Assembly (NCBI RefSeq): GCF_024199925.1
Contig: NZ_JANADR010000001.1
Coordinates: 1,984,001 to 2,048,000, forward strand
DNA: 64,000 nt
Reading direction: 5' to 3'
DNA from: Bradyrhizobium sp. CCGUVB1N3
GTDB taxonomy: Bacteria; Pseudomonadota; Alphaproteobacteria; Rhizobiales; Xanthobacteraceae
Part shown: piece by piece, positions 1 through 8,824 of the stretch
Numbering within the stretch: the first letter of the stretch is position 1
Layout: each line of letters begins with the position of its first letter
Position numbers and translations under genes: made by a program
Notes under the pieces: model-generated
The model's input: the letters and a program-made list of their open reading frames with translations, nothing else
Told to the model about the DNA's origin: nothing
Database searches by the model: none

Positions 1-111
1 CATTGTTTGCACCGCCCCCTCACCCATCACGGGTCGATTGAACCGGCTGACGGTATCCTGCGACGAACAGCGCGGGAAGCGGCCGTCCCTCATGCACGGC
101 CGGGTTTATTC

Positions 112-1053
112 ATGAGGGCGCTCTTGAAAATCTCGTCTACGATCTTCGCCGCCGCGGTTATCCTGCATTGTGCAACCGCCATGGCACAGCAACAACAATC
201 CCCGTCTCCCGATCTTGGCCTGCACGAGATCGCGGATTCGGACATGGATCGTTACATCGCGAAGTCCAACGGCGTCGTCGGCCTCCTGAACGCCTCGCTG
301 CGCGGCAAAGATTCCTGGAACAGGTATCTGAGCTGGGTCGATGTGAAGCGCGGCCCGACCGGCAAGGAGCGCATCATCTATGGCCTGTATTCGGTCGGAT
401 CGTCGGCCAAGGACGCGATAGAGAAGGCGCGCAAGACAGCGGGCGACAAGCCGGCGATCCCTGCGCTCGACGACGCAGCGAAGCAGCTCGCCTCAGCCTT
501 TGAAACGCTGATTCCGATCCTGAACGAAGCGGAAGCCTACTACGATCGAAAGGACTATCTTTCCGACAACATGACCGGCGGCAAGGAGCTGCATGAAAGG
601 CTGCTGCCGGCGGCAACGGCGTTTCTCGCTGCGCGCGCCACGACCGAGGCACTGCAGAACCAATTCAAGGACATGCTCGACCGTCAGCAATTGGCGAAGA
701 TCGAAAAGGCCGAAGGCAGAAGCGTGCGCTGGCACGTGCTCAACACCATGACACTGGCGAAGAAGGCGGTCGACCTGATGCCGTCGAACCCGAAGGGCGG
801 TGCAGACCTCCAGCAGTTCGATGCAGCGCTTGCGGCTTTCGGCAGCGCCGCGCGTGACTTCGATACGGCGATCCGCGAGTCCGGAAAATCCACCTCGATC
901 GATTCGTCTCCGCGAGAGATTCTGGGCAAATTGCGCGAGATGCGCGACAACATCGCCAAGGGCCACGCCGACAACATGACGTACTCGATGGACTATAACG
1001 GCGTTATCCAACGGTATAACATGATGGTGACGATGTCGAACGCGTTCCGTTGA
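112..1053 (+). CDS. Secreted DUF3829-like (YiiG-type) protein
   Basis: Protein of 313 residues. I chose the ATG at 112 because it opens a clear signal peptide (positive MRALLKIS, hydrophobic stretch, cleavage around AMA-QQQ near residue 26). The longer reading frame from position 7 would bury that signal. The mature part is mostly helical and polar, with the repeated aromatic and acidic pattern seen in YiiG/DUF3829 proteins, whose biochemical role is unknown. It probably acts in the periplasm or as an envelope-attached protein. It has no operon partner: 158 bases separate it from the chorismate mutase. The family assignment rests on overall appearance and is moderate. Confidence 0.6.
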   Translation: MRALLKISSTIFAAAVILHCATAMAQQQQSPSPDLGLHEIADSDMDRYIAKSNGVVGLLNASLRGKDSWNRYLSWVDVKRGPTGKERIIYGLYSVGSSAKDAIEKARKTAGDKPAIPALDDAAKQLASAFETLIPILNEAEAYYDRKDYLSDNMTGGKELHERLLPAATAFLAARATTEALQNQFKDMLDRQQLAKIEKAEGRSVRWHVLNTMTLAKKAVDLMPSNPKGGADLQQFDAALAAFGSAARDFDTAIRESGKSTSIDSSPREILGKLREMRDNIAKGHADNMTYSMDYNGVIQRYNMMVTMSNAFR

Positions 1054-1211
1054 ACTGACGGTCGACGGACTTTCCTGACGCCCCACGGCCAAATCGAGTC
1101 CGCTCGCGTGCTTCGCTCAAAGCGCTATGGCAGTCGCTTTCGCTCCTCGAACTACGGTGCCAGTCCAGCACTGTCACCGGAATTAAAGAACTCGCATGCA
1201 GGAACATGATA

Positions 1212-1523
1212 ATGAGCGACGAACAAGAAGTGCCGCAGGCACTCGTTAGTCTGCGTCAGAGCATCGACAACATTGATGCTGCATTGGTTTACATGTTGGC
1301 CGAACGCTTCAAATGCACGCGGCTGGTTGGCGAGCTCAAAGCTGCTTCGGGATTGCCGGCGGCCGATCGCAGCCGGGAGGAGGTGCAAATTTCACGGTTG
1401 AGACGGCTCGCCGACGCAGCGAACTTGGATCCTGTTTTTGCAGAGAAGTTTCTCAAGTTTATTATCAACGAAGTCATACGACATCATAACGAAGTTGCCG
1501 CCACCGGATCTTCGGATCAATGA
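1212..1523 (+). CDS. Chorismate mutase, AroQ type, monofunctional
   Basis: Small all-helical enzyme of 103 residues converting chorismate to prephenate, the first step toward phenylalanine and tyrosine. The N-terminal helix carries the typical LRQSIDNIDAALVYMLAERF run, followed by K-rich helix residues (VGELKA), an ADRSREE loop and the C-terminal FLKFIINEVIRHHNE helix. This pattern is diagnostic of the alphaproteobacterial monofunctional AroQ clade. It has no signal peptide, so it is cytoplasmic. An in-frame ATG lies at 1206, but AGGA at 1200-1203 is better spaced for the ATG at 1212. It stands alone rather than beside pheA or tyrA. Confidence 0.88.
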   Translation: MSDEQEVPQALVSLRQSIDNIDAALVYMLAERFKCTRLVGELKAASGLPAADRSREEVQISRLRRLADAANLDPVFAEKFLKFIINEVIRHHNEVAATGSSDQ

Positions 1524-1719
1524 GGTCGCCGCAGGTTCTTTCCCGTGACTCACTACTTTAATTGGCGGCACACGCCCTCGCCTTCGCTCAACTGGGCCAC
1601 AATATCTTGTGCTGCCAGTCGAGGCGGCGATGGGGTTGATTTCGAGGAATCAGATTTGGCATCGGGCAAAAGTCGCTCCGCACCGCCAACCTCGACCGCT
1701 GCGCTCGCAATGACGGGAG
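1524..1719. other. Intergenic region without a supported gene
   Basis: No convincing gene. The right part (about 1695-1720) contains a gctcgcaatgacggg stretch resembling one arm of the palindromic intergenic elements found elsewhere in this window, so it may be a decayed copy. It lies between two convergent genes. Confidence 0.4.
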
Positions 1720-2565
1720 CTACGGCGCCCCGAAGTCCCTTGGCGTGAAGGTGAGGTCCAGCACCTTCCACTCCTCGTACTTGTCGGCCGGCAGCATGGT
1801 GTAGGGCTGGCAGGCCTGCAGCGCGGCCTTGGCGGCCTGCATCAGGGCGAGGCCCTTGGCGGGCGATGCGCTGGCCTCGATCAGCGCGGGGACGGTGGCG
1901 AGCTGGCCGTCGCTTGTCATGAATGTGCGCATCTTGATGTGCACCTTGTCGGACGGCGCGATCGTCTCCGGCAGCTTGGCGCAGTTTCGCAAGTGACGGC
2001 GGAATTCGGCGATGACGTTGGCCGGAAGCTTGGCCGCTTCGGCGTCCGCGGCGCCGCCGCCGTCGTTGTCCCTGGGGGCGTCCTTCGGCGAGGGCGGCAG
2101 CTCGGCGGGCAATCCCAGCATCACGCCGTATTTGAGGGTCACGTCGGGCTCCGGCTGCTGGTAGCTCGGCGCCTGCGGCGTGGGTTGTGGTTGTGGCTGA
2201 GCCTGCGGCTGCGCATTGGCGTCACGCTTGGCCGGTGACGGCTGCGGTGAAGGCTGTGGCCGCGGCGAGGCCTGTGGCGTCGGCTGTGGCGGTGGCTGCT
2301 GTGCGGCTTGCGGAGGTGGCGGCGGTGCAGGCGCCTCCGCCTTGTCCTTCGCGGTCAGCTCGGGCAACGAAAGTTGCGGCGACGGCGTCGGCTCCGGTTC
2401 CTTCTGCTTCAGTTCCTCCGGCGTGACGATGTCGACGGCGACCGTGTCGCTCGGCGGGGCATGGAACGGATGCACCTCGCTGATCAGGACGATCAGCGCC
2501 ACCAGCGTCAGGTGCACGACGGCCGACGCCGCAATGTCCGTCCGTATGATCCGCCGCCAGTCCAT
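1720..2565 (-). CDS. TolA-like envelope protein, orphan
   Basis: Protein of 281 residues with TolA architecture: a short cytoplasmic N-terminus (MDWRRIIRTD), one membrane segment at about residues 11-30, a long Pro/Gln/Ala-rich periplasmic spacer (about 55-150, many PQPQ and PAPPPP units), and a C-terminal globular domain of about 100 residues. That domain has two cysteines (NCAKLPE and ALQACQPY) and ends in EEWKVLDLTFTPRDFG, which is typical of alphaproteobacterial TolA domain III. TolA links the inner-membrane TolQR motor to TolB/Pal. No tolQ, tolR, tolB or pal is adjacent, so this is either an accessory paralogue or a TonB-like transducer. Function is inferred from architecture. Confidence 0.7.
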   Translation of the reverse strand: MDWRRIIRTDIAASAVVHLTLVALIVLISEVHPFHAPPSDTVAVDIVTPEELKQKEPEPTPSPQLSLPELTAKDKAEAPAPPPPPQAAQQPPPQPTPQASPRPQPSPQPSPAKRDANAQPQAQPQPQPTPQAPSYQQPEPDVTLKYGVMLGLPAELPPSPKDAPRDNDGGGAADAEAAKLPANVIAEFRRHLRNCAKLPETIAPSDKVHIKMRTFMTSDGQLATVPALIEASASPAKGLALMQAAKAALQACQPYTMLPADKYEEWKVLDLTFTPRDFGAP

Positions 2566-2592
2566 GGCCCAACTTCGGTTGTCACCCCTGGT

Positions 2593-2721
2593 CCTAAAGC
2601 GCGCTGAGATTGGGATGAATCGTCATCGCGCTTTAGGTTGTTGTTTGAGCATGATCTCCGCGCAAACGCGTTCCGCGTTTGTCGCGAGGGAAAACCGCCT
2701 CACACTTTTCCGGATCATGCT
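2593..2721. repeat. Palindromic intergenic element, Rhizobiales type
   Basis: Two adjacent stem-loops. The first has perfect 11-base arms, cctaaagcgcg at 2593-2603 and cgcgctttagg at 2627-2637. The second begins with gagcatgatc at 2647-2656, contains an inner caaacgcg/cgcgtttg hairpin, and ends with gatcatgct at 2713-2721. Sequences of this form are dispersed between genes in Bradyrhizobium and relatives. The arms are seen directly; the family name is from general knowledge. Confidence 0.75.
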
Positions 2722-2742
2722 GTAGCATATGGGCGCGGCGCC

Positions 2743-3561
2743 TCAATCCCATTTCGGCGCGAAGCCGAAATCGGTCAGCCGGCCCTTGGCATGGGCGAGC
2801 GCGGCAATCTGGCTCATCTCGTCGCCCGACAATTCGAAGTCGAAGATCTCGATGTTTTCCGACAGCCGTTCGATACGCGAGGTGCGCGGGATCGCGACCA
2901 CGTTCTGCTGCACCAGCCAGCGCAGGCAGATTTGCGCGGCCGTCTTGCGATGGACCCGGCCGATCCTGGCCAGCGTTTCGTCGCTCTTGATGCGGCCCTT
3001 GGCGATCGGGCTGTAGGCGACGAGCGCAAGGCCGTGCTGCTCGCAGGCCGCCCTCACCTTGGCCTGGTCGAGATAGGGATGATACTCGACCTGGTCGCAG
3101 ACCAGCGGCTCCGGACACGCGGCGACCGCCTCTTCGATCAGCGCCACCGTGAAGTTGGAGACGCCGATATGCCGCGTCAGCCCGAGCCGTCTGGCATGCG
3201 CCAGCGCGCCGAGCGTCTCGCTCAGCGGCACGTGCGGATTGGGCCAATGCAGCAGCAACAGATCGACCGACGGCTGGCGCAGCCTGACCAGGCTCTCCTT
3301 GACCGAGCGCTCGAGATCGTGAGGCGCGAAATGATTGGTCCAGACCTTCGTGGTGATGAAGACATCGTCGCGGCGCACACCTGAGGCGCGAACACCGTCG
3401 CCGACCTCGCGCTCATTGTCGTAGACCTGCGCGGTGTCGATATGGCGGTATCCGAGCCGCAGCGCCTGCTCGACCACGCGGGCGCAGGTCCGGCCGCTCA
3501 GCTCCCAGGTCCCGAGTCCGAGAGCTGGAATGTTTGCACCATTGGCCTCGACGAACAGCAT
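2743..3561 (-). CDS. Aldo/keto reductase
   Basis: NADPH-dependent oxidoreductase of 272 residues with a TIM-barrel fold. Visible family signatures: LGLGTWELSG at the start, GYRHIDTAQVYDNEREVG with the catalytic Asp and Tyr, the catalytic Lys in FITTKVW, the LLLHWPNP strand with the catalytic His, IGVSNF, and the cofactor-binding VAIPRTS segment. The start at 3561 gives MLFVEANGANIPALGLGTW and has GAGGAGAGG just upstream; an upstream ATG would add 20 residues unlike the family. It resembles 2,5-diketo-gluconate reductase-type enzymes, but substrate cannot be read from the sequence. No operon partner is evident. Confidence 0.9.
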   Translation of the reverse strand: MLFVEANGANIPALGLGTWELSGRTCARVVEQALRLGYRHIDTAQVYDNEREVGDGVRASGVRRDDVFITTKVWTNHFAPHDLERSVKESLVRLRQPSVDLLLLHWPNPHVPLSETLGALAHARRLGLTRHIGVSNFTVALIEEAVAACPEPLVCDQVEYHPYLDQAKVRAACEQHGLALVAYSPIAKGRIKSDETLARIGRVHRKTAAQICLRWLVQQNVVAIPRTSRIERLSENIEIFDFELSGDEMSQIAALAHAKGRLTDFGFAPKWD

Positions 3562-3657
3562 GAGGAATCCTCTCCTCGCCCGCCCCGGTCGCATTATGGA
3601 CCCCACGCACGCGGCTGCCAACCGAGGCCGCCGGCATTGTCGTCAGGCTTGTCGTTG

Positions 3658-3954
3658 TCAGGCTTTGGCGAGCGCCTGGAAGACCGTGTCGGGCGCATGC
3701 GCGATCACCGCGAGCAACGCTCGTGCGGGTCCGCGCGGCGCGCGCTTGCCCTGCTCCCAGTTGCGGATGGTCTCGACGGGCACGCCGAGTTTTGCGGCGA
3801 ATTCCATCTGGGTGAGACAGGCGCGGCGGCGCAGGTCGCGCACTTCGAGCGGGCCGGCTTCGCTCGGCGCAGCCGCGCCTTGCAGCGGAAGCTCCTGCCC
3901 GTCCCGCAATTCGACGATCCGTCCGTCCGCTTTCAGCCGCAACCGCATGTTCAT
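3658..3954 (-). CDS. HTH regulator, HigA/NadS-like, orphan
   Basis: Protein of 98 residues with an XRE-type helix-turn-helix (about residues 45-75: TQMEFAAKLGVPVETIRNWEQG) followed by RAPRGPARALLAVIAHAP. That is the C-terminal pattern of HigA2/NadS-class antitoxins. Such proteins normally neutralise and co-regulate a HigB toxin. No toxin gene lies on either side: there are only 96 bases to the reductase downstream, and mgtE lies 64 bases upstream in the same orientation. It may therefore act as a plain repressor. Starts at 3960 (TTG), 3954 and 3948 are all possible. Confidence 0.7.
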   Translation of the reverse strand: MNMRLRLKADGRIVELRDGQELPLQGAAAPSEAGPLEVRDLRRRACLTQMEFAAKLGVPVETIRNWEQGKRAPRGPARALLAVIAHAPDTVFQALAKA

Positions 3955-4017
3955 CCCCAAGCGGAGCGATCATGATCGAGGTGGCTTAAGTTCGGATTAA
4001 TGATAACGCGATGGCAG

Positions 4018-5439
4018 CTATTTCAGCCCGAACCACAAGGTCGCAATGCCGAGGAAGGAGAAGAAGCCGACGACGTCGGTCACCGTCGTGACGAAGGTGC
4101 CGGAGGCGACCGCGGGATCGGCCCGCACCCGCTCGAGCCCCATCGGGATCAGAATGCCGCCGAGCGCGCCGGCGACGAGGTTGCAGATGATCGCAAGCCC
4201 GATGACGATGCCGAGGCCCGGGATCCTGAACCAGGCCACTGCAGCAATGCCGGTGATCACCGCAAAGGCGAGGCCATTGACGAGACCGACGAAAGTCTCG
4301 CGCATCACCACGCGCCAGGCATTGGAGGAGCCGAGCTCGCGGGTGGCGAGCGCCCGCACCGCGACCGTCATGGTCTGGGTCGCCGCGTTGCCGCCCTGGC
4401 TCGCCACGATCGGCGCCAGCACAGCGAGCGCCACCATCTTTTCGAGCTGCCCCTCGAACAGGCCAAGCACGGAAGACGCAAGGAACGCGGTGGCGAGATT
4501 GACCAGCAGCCAGTTGAAGCGGGCGCGCGCAATGGTCAGCACGCTGTCGGACAGTTCTTCGTCGCTGGTGACGCCGCCGAGCGCCTTGAGGTCCTCGTCC
4601 GCCTCCTCCTCGATGACGTCGACGACGTCGTCGACGGTGACGACGCCGACCAGGCGATCCTGGGTATCGACGACGGGAGCGGCAACCAGATTGTACTTGC
4701 CGAACATGCGCGCCACCTCCTCCTGGTCCTCCAGGACGGAGACGCGGCGGCGATCCTCGTCGCAGAGGTCGGCGAGCGGCACCGGGCGGCGGGCGCGCAA
4801 GAGCACGTCGAGCGGAACGGCGCCCTGCCAGTGCTGGTCCTTGTCGACGACGTAGATCTCGTAGAAGCGGTCCGGCAGATCGGGCGTCTCGCGCATGTAG
4901 TCGATCGCCTGGCCCACGGTGAAATCCTGGGGCACCGCGATGAACTCGGTCTGCATCCGCCGGCCGGCGGAGTTTTCCGGATAAAGCAGGCTGCGCTCGA
5001 GCGCGACGCGCTCGGGCAGCGGCAGCTTCTCGAGGATCTCCTCCTGATCCGCCTCATCGAGCGTCTCGAGCAATTCAACGGCATCGTCGGATTCGAGCTC
5101 GCGGACACCCTCGGCGACCGTTTCCGGCGGCAGCTCCTCGAGGATCTCCTCGCGCACGGCCTCGTCGACCTCGTTCAGGGCCGAGAAGTCGAAGTCGCGC
5201 CCCGTCAGCTCGACCAGCCGGACGCGGTCGTCGGGCTGGAGGGCCGCAATGAGGTCGCCGAGGTCCGCCTCGTGCAGTTCCGCGACGATGGCCCGCAGCA
5301 GCGCGCTGTCGGAGGCTTCGATGGCCCGCGCGATCTCCGCGACGAATTCGTGACGAATTTCGCCATCTTCGTTGCGCATGGGAACGTGGTCGAGGACCGA
5401 GGCCTCGGCGGATGCGGCAACGTCCATATGTTCGTCCAT
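4018..5439 (-). CDS. mgtE: Magnesium transporter MgtE
   Basis: Inner-membrane Mg2+ channel of 473 residues with all three expected parts: an acidic MgtE N domain of helical repeats (about 15-125), a tandem CBS pair (about 125-255; EIYVVDKDQHWQGAV and LVGVVTVDDVVDVI), and a C-terminal five-helix pore (about 290-473). The pore includes the conserved APIVASQGGNAATQT segment that lines the ion path. The N domain and CBS pair sense cytoplasmic Mg2+ and close the channel. I took the ATG at 5439 (MDEHMDV) with GGCGAGG upstream over the longer frame to 5496. No Mg riboswitch is obvious in the short divergent gap to the deacetylase. Confidence 0.93.
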   Translation of the reverse strand: MDEHMDVAASAEASVLDHVPMRNEDGEIRHEFVAEIARAIEASDSALLRAIVAELHEADLGDLIAALQPDDRVRLVELTGRDFDFSALNEVDEAVREEILEELPPETVAEGVRELESDDAVELLETLDEADQEEILEKLPLPERVALERSLLYPENSAGRRMQTEFIAVPQDFTVGQAIDYMRETPDLPDRFYEIYVVDKDQHWQGAVPLDVLLRARRPVPLADLCDEDRRRVSVLEDQEEVARMFGKYNLVAAPVVDTQDRLVGVVTVDDVVDVIEEEADEDLKALGGVTSDEELSDSVLTIARARFNWLLVNLATAFLASSVLGLFEGQLEKMVALAVLAPIVASQGGNAATQTMTVAVRALATRELGSSNAWRVVMRETFVGLVNGLAFAVITGIAAVAWFRIPGLGIVIGLAIICNLVAGALGGILIPMGLERVRADPAVASGTFVTTVTDVVGFFSFLGIATLWFGLK

Positions 5440-5521
5440 GGCGCGCCTCGCCGTTTGACAGGATGGTTCAATTGGTTTGAGCTGAGGCTCAGGCAATAGT
5501 CACAGGGCAATCAGAAGCGCA

Positions 5522-6322
5522 ATGACAAAGATGCGTCTGCACCAATGGCCCCTGCAGCTCGCCGCCGCCACCGCGCTGCTTGCCGGCATCACGGCTGCGG
5601 ACGCGGCCGACTGCCCGCGCGAGGATGCACTCGGCACCGCGCGCGTGCTCAGCGTCGATACCAAGACCTATCCGCGCGTCGGGCTGAAGAGCTTTCCGCA
5701 GACCTTGCCGCTCGCCGATCACGAGGTTGTGCTGACATTCGATGACGGGCCCCGGCCGCCGCACACGCAGAAGGTGCTGGCGGCGCTCGCGCATGAATGC
5801 GTGCGCGCCACCTTCTTCCTGGTCGGCCAGTCATCGGCCGAATCTCCGGCACTGGTCAAACGGATCGCCGCCGAAGGCCATACGGTGGCGCATCACAGCT
5901 GGTCGCATCCGATGTCGTCGAAGATCTCTTTCGAGCACGCCAAGGAAGACATCGATCGCGGCATCGCGGCCGACGAGATGGCGCTGCATGGCGTCTCGAC
6001 CACGACGCCCTCGACCCCTTTCTTCCGTTTCCCCTATTTCGACTCGACGCCCGCAACCCTCGATTTCCTGCAATCACGCGGGATCGCCGTGTTCGGGGCA
6101 GACCTGTGGGCCAGCGACTGGGAAGACATCACCCCGGAGCAGGAACTGAAGAAGGTCACAGAGCGGCTCGAGGCCGCCAAGAAGGGGATCATCCTGTTTC
6201 ACGACGCGCAGGCGCGAACCGCGGCCATGATGCCCGCCTTCCTGCGATACCTGCACGATAACGGCTATCACATCGTTCACATTGTTCCCGCAGCGACGCA
6301 AAAGAGCGTCAATGCGCATTGA
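5522..6322 (+). CDS. Polysaccharide deacetylase (NodB homology), secreted
   Basis: Exported protein of 266 residues with a signal peptide ending near ADA-ADC (about residue 29). The NodB-type domain shows motif 1 TFDDGP at 72-77 (catalytic base D74, metal ligand D75), motif 2 HSWSH at 125-129 (metal ligands H125 and H129), and motif 3 FFRFPYFD. Such enzymes remove N-acetyl groups from chitin-like polymers, peptidoglycan or exopolysaccharide; the substrate here is not determinable. A second, longer deacetylase follows in the same direction after 183 bases, so the pair looks like a tandem duplication. Confidence 0.88.
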   Translation: MTKMRLHQWPLQLAAATALLAGITAADAADCPREDALGTARVLSVDTKTYPRVGLKSFPQTLPLADHEVVLTFDDGPRPPHTQKVLAALAHECVRATFFLVGQSSAESPALVKRIAAEGHTVAHHSWSHPMSSKISFEHAKEDIDRGIAADEMALHGVSTTTPSTPFFRFPYFDSTPATLDFLQSRGIAVFGADLWASDWEDITPEQELKKVTERLEAAKKGIILFHDAQARTAAMMPAFLRYLHDNGYHIVHIVPAATQKSVNAH

Positions 6323-6505
6323 TGCCGGAATGTCACGGCAGCCCAAAATGGGCTGATTGCGGACCAATTAAGCCTCCGTTCATGCTAGGCCGTGCAAAAA
6401 TGGACTAGGAACGGCGCTTGAACCGTTTCGGACAGGCTTCGACCAATGTTCGGGCGTAGCATGGATGTTCAGTCGCGGATCGCGTACGAGGGCAGACGGA
6501 GAGCA

Positions 6506-7780
6506 ATGATCGGTCGTAGAGTTTCCTGCCGGACGCGGTCCTGGATCGTCTGCCTCGGATTTTTGACCGCCGGCCCCGCCGCTGCGCTCGCGGCCGACTG
6601 TCCCGGCCATCCCGACGCGCTCGGCACCTCGCGCACGATCGTGGTCGATCCCCGCGAGCATCCCCGCATCGGCACGATGCAGTATCGCGAAACGCTGCCG
6701 CTCAGGGATCACGAGGTGGTCCTGACCTTCGACGACGGGCCGCTGCCGAAATATTCGAACCAGGTGCTCCAGATCCTGGCCAATGAGTGCATCAAGGCGA
6801 CCTTCTTCACCATCGGCAAGCAGGCCCAGGCCAATCCCGAAGGCGTGCGCAAGCTGGTCGCGGCCGGCCATACCGTCGGCACGCACAGCTACAGCCATCC
6901 GCTGACCTTCGAGAAGATGCCGATCGAGAAGGCGCAGGCCGAGATCGACGGCGGCATCCAGTGGACCTCGGCGGCGATGACCGATCCGTCTGCGCTGGCG
7001 CCCTTCTTCCGTATTCCCGGACTGCTGCGTGCCCAGGGCGTCGAGAACCTGCTCGCCTCGCGCGGCATCCAACTCTGGAGCGCCGATTTCCCGGCCGACG
7101 ACTGGCGGCACGTCTCGCCCGAGCGCGTCTATCAGCTTGCCATCCAGCGGCTGGAGGCCAAGGGCAAAGGCATTCTGCTGCTGCACGACATCCAGCCGCG
7201 CACCGTCGCGGCGCTGCCCAAGATCCTCCGTGAGCTGAAGGCACGGGGCTATCGCATCGTGAATGTGGTGCCGGCGACCGCCGACCGGCCGGCGACGCCG
7301 ACCGAGCTGGTCGAATGGCTGCTGCATCCGCCGAGCGAGAACGTGGCCGCGGTGCGCTGGCCGAGGATTCCGAGCTTCGTCTTCACACGGAGCGAAACGC
7401 TGCGGGCCCCGCTGCTGTCGGACCTGAATGCCGAGCTGCCGCGCCAAGTGGCCTCGTCGCATTGGGGCGTCGCGAAGGCCGGCGCGGAGAGCCTGGCCGT
7501 TCCGAGCCGGGACCTTTTCGAGATCAAGGAAGGTTCGCTCGAGGTCCTGATGGCCACAGCGGCGTCGCGCCATGTCGCGACAAGGCTGGCGCGGGCCACC
7601 ACAGCCGATGCGGTCTCCTCAGGGAATGCAAAGGGTCGCGGCCAGGCTGCAGCGGTCGCCGCGCATGGTGGCAAGCATGGGCAGACCACACACGCTACGG
7701 CCAAGCGCACGGCGCGGAACGCCAACGCAAGCGCGGCGCGCCCGACCAAGCTCGCGAGCCTGAAGAAGCGGCAGCAGTAG
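6506..7780 (+). CDS. Polysaccharide deacetylase with basic C-terminal extension
   Basis: Protein of 424 residues, paralogue of the preceding deacetylase. The ATG at 6506 follows GGAG at 6498-6501 and opens a signal peptide (about 1-30, ending ALA-ADC). The NodB domain has TFDDGP, the HSYSH metal motif and FFRIPG. Unlike its neighbour it continues for about 170 residues past the catalytic domain. That extension is unrecognised and finishes in an Ala/Thr/Lys-rich tail (ATAKRTARNANASAARP), which may bind an anionic wall or envelope polymer. An ATG at 6446 would add 20 residues before the signal and looks wrong. Confidence 0.85.
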   Translation: MIGRRVSCRTRSWIVCLGFLTAGPAAALAADCPGHPDALGTSRTIVVDPREHPRIGTMQYRETLPLRDHEVVLTFDDGPLPKYSNQVLQILANECIKATFFTIGKQAQANPEGVRKLVAAGHTVGTHSYSHPLTFEKMPIEKAQAEIDGGIQWTSAAMTDPSALAPFFRIPGLLRAQGVENLLASRGIQLWSADFPADDWRHVSPERVYQLAIQRLEAKGKGILLLHDIQPRTVAALPKILRELKARGYRIVNVVPATADRPATPTELVEWLLHPPSENVAAVRWPRIPSFVFTRSETLRAPLLSDLNAELPRQVASSHWGVAKAGAESLAVPSRDLFEIKEGSLEVLMATAASRHVATRLARATTADAVSSGNAKGRGQAAAVAAHGGKHGQTTHATAKRTARNANASAARPTKLASLKKRQQ

Positions 7781-7793
7781 CCTTACGAGCTGC

Positions 7794-8168
7794 CTACTGC
7801 CGCACGATGGCGGCGACGCAGAGCAGCACGATCAGCGCCAGGAAGAACAGGTCCATATAGGACTTGAGCTCGCCGTCGCGGCGCAGCCGCGCCACATCGG
7901 TCACGATCTGCTTGCGCGCATTGGTTCCACCGCTGCCGTCATTGATCGGCGCCTGCAGGCGCCGCGTCTCGCCTTCCAGCTTCTCGATCTTCTGGTAAAA
8001 ATAGAATGCGCGCAGCGTCGAGGCCGCGCGCATGCCGGCGTAGACCAGCACCAGAATCGCGAGGATTGCGCGGTTCGGATACTTCTCCATGAAGTTCAGG
8101 CTGAAATAGACCATCGCCAGGAACGCGAAGTTGGTCACAAAGCGGTAGACGAAGCTTAGAAAGACCAT
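7794..8168 (-). CDS. Small membrane protein, unknown function
   Basis: Protein of 124 residues not assigned to a family. It has hydrophobic segments at about 8-28 and 32-52, a charged cytoplasmic or coiled stretch (about 60-100, KIEKLEGETRRLQ), and a third hydrophobic segment at the end (about 105-122). It is convergent with the deacetylase, leaving 13 bases between stops. A 7-base inverted repeat (gcagtag 7774-7780, ctactgc 7794-7800) spans the two gene ends and could act as a shared weak terminator. Confidence 0.65.
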   Translation of the reverse strand: MVFLSFVYRFVTNFAFLAMVYFSLNFMEKYPNRAILAILVLVYAGMRAASTLRAFYFYQKIEKLEGETRRLQAPINDGSGGTNARKQIVTDVARLRRDGELKSYMDLFFLALIVLLCVAAIVRQ

Positions 8169-8510
8169 GCTGGCTCCAGCGAAGGGCGGTGCGATCGCAC
8201 GACGTTGCGAATTGCTGAGATGTTGGAGGCAAGCCGGAACGGCCGGCCTGGAATGCTGTCGGTGCTGGTCTACGCCAACATTGTGCAGCCAAGATTAAGA
8301 GTGCCCGCGCGGCGCAGGCCGGGAATCGACCGGGTGGCCGGACGCGCGCGTGCGCCTTTTAGCTGCGCTTGGCCATAATGCAAGAGAGCGCAGGCGGCCT
8401 GCCGCGACGTCGCGGACGGCGGCGGCCGCACCGGCTCAATGGAGATTCAGCAGAAGTCGCGTTACACTGCGTTAGTCACCAGGCTTTGCCAGCCGATGTG
8501 GGGTCTGCCG
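8169..8510. other. Gap without a supported gene
   Basis: 342 bases between divergent genes. Both strands were read; frames here lack recognisable domains or good ribosome binding sites. It presumably carries the promoters of the flanking small genes, but I cannot point to one. Confidence 0.5.
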
Positions 8511-8768
8511 ATGCCGAAGAAGGGAATCACGGGCCACGACGAATGGGTGCTCACCGAGGCGCTGGCAACCGCGCTGGTCGCGCTGGAGCAGCTCGCGCCG
8601 AAGCACCAGCCGCGCGCGCATATGGACGACATCCGCAAGTTGCTCGCCAACGGCAATGAGCCGGCCGCCGTCAGCCTGCATCTCGCCCAGGCCAAATGCC
8701 GCCTGTTCCCCGACACCGATCCGCTCGAGATCTACCGGGAATACGGGATCGGCGAAGAATATGGCTGA
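8511..8768 (+). CDS. Small conserved-looking protein, unknown function
   Basis: Soluble protein of 85 residues starting MPKKGITGHDEW. It is helical, with a regular amphipathic centre (LTEALATALVALEQL) and a Cys/Pro-containing C-terminal half (QAKCRLFPDTDPLEIYREYG). I do not recognise a named family. The ATG at 8511 is preferred over 8439 because the first 24 residues of the longer frame are irregular. It is the last gene before the putative left boundary repeat at 8825. Confidence 0.6.
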   Translation: MPKKGITGHDEWVLTEALATALVALEQLAPKHQPRAHMDDIRKLLANGNEPAAVSLHLAQAKCRLFPDTDPLEIYREYGIGEEYG

Positions 8769-8824
8769 GCGGAGCCTGAAGGCCCGTGAGGACGCCCACG
8801 TCCTGGAAAACTGGGAAATAAGAG

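Noticed and set aside
4000..5499. A 499-codon open frame on the plus strand opposite mgtE
   Set aside because: It mirrors the mgtE frame, is dominated by Arg/His/Asp/Glu as expected from reading GC-rich codons backwards, and shows no family motif.
6409..6428. GGAAC...CGTT before the second deacetylase as an EcfG promoter
   Set aside because: The spacer is only 11 bases, far from the 16-17 required.
6380..7573. A 397-codon open frame antisense to the second deacetylase
   Set aside because: No domain pattern; the sense gene has all NodB motifs.
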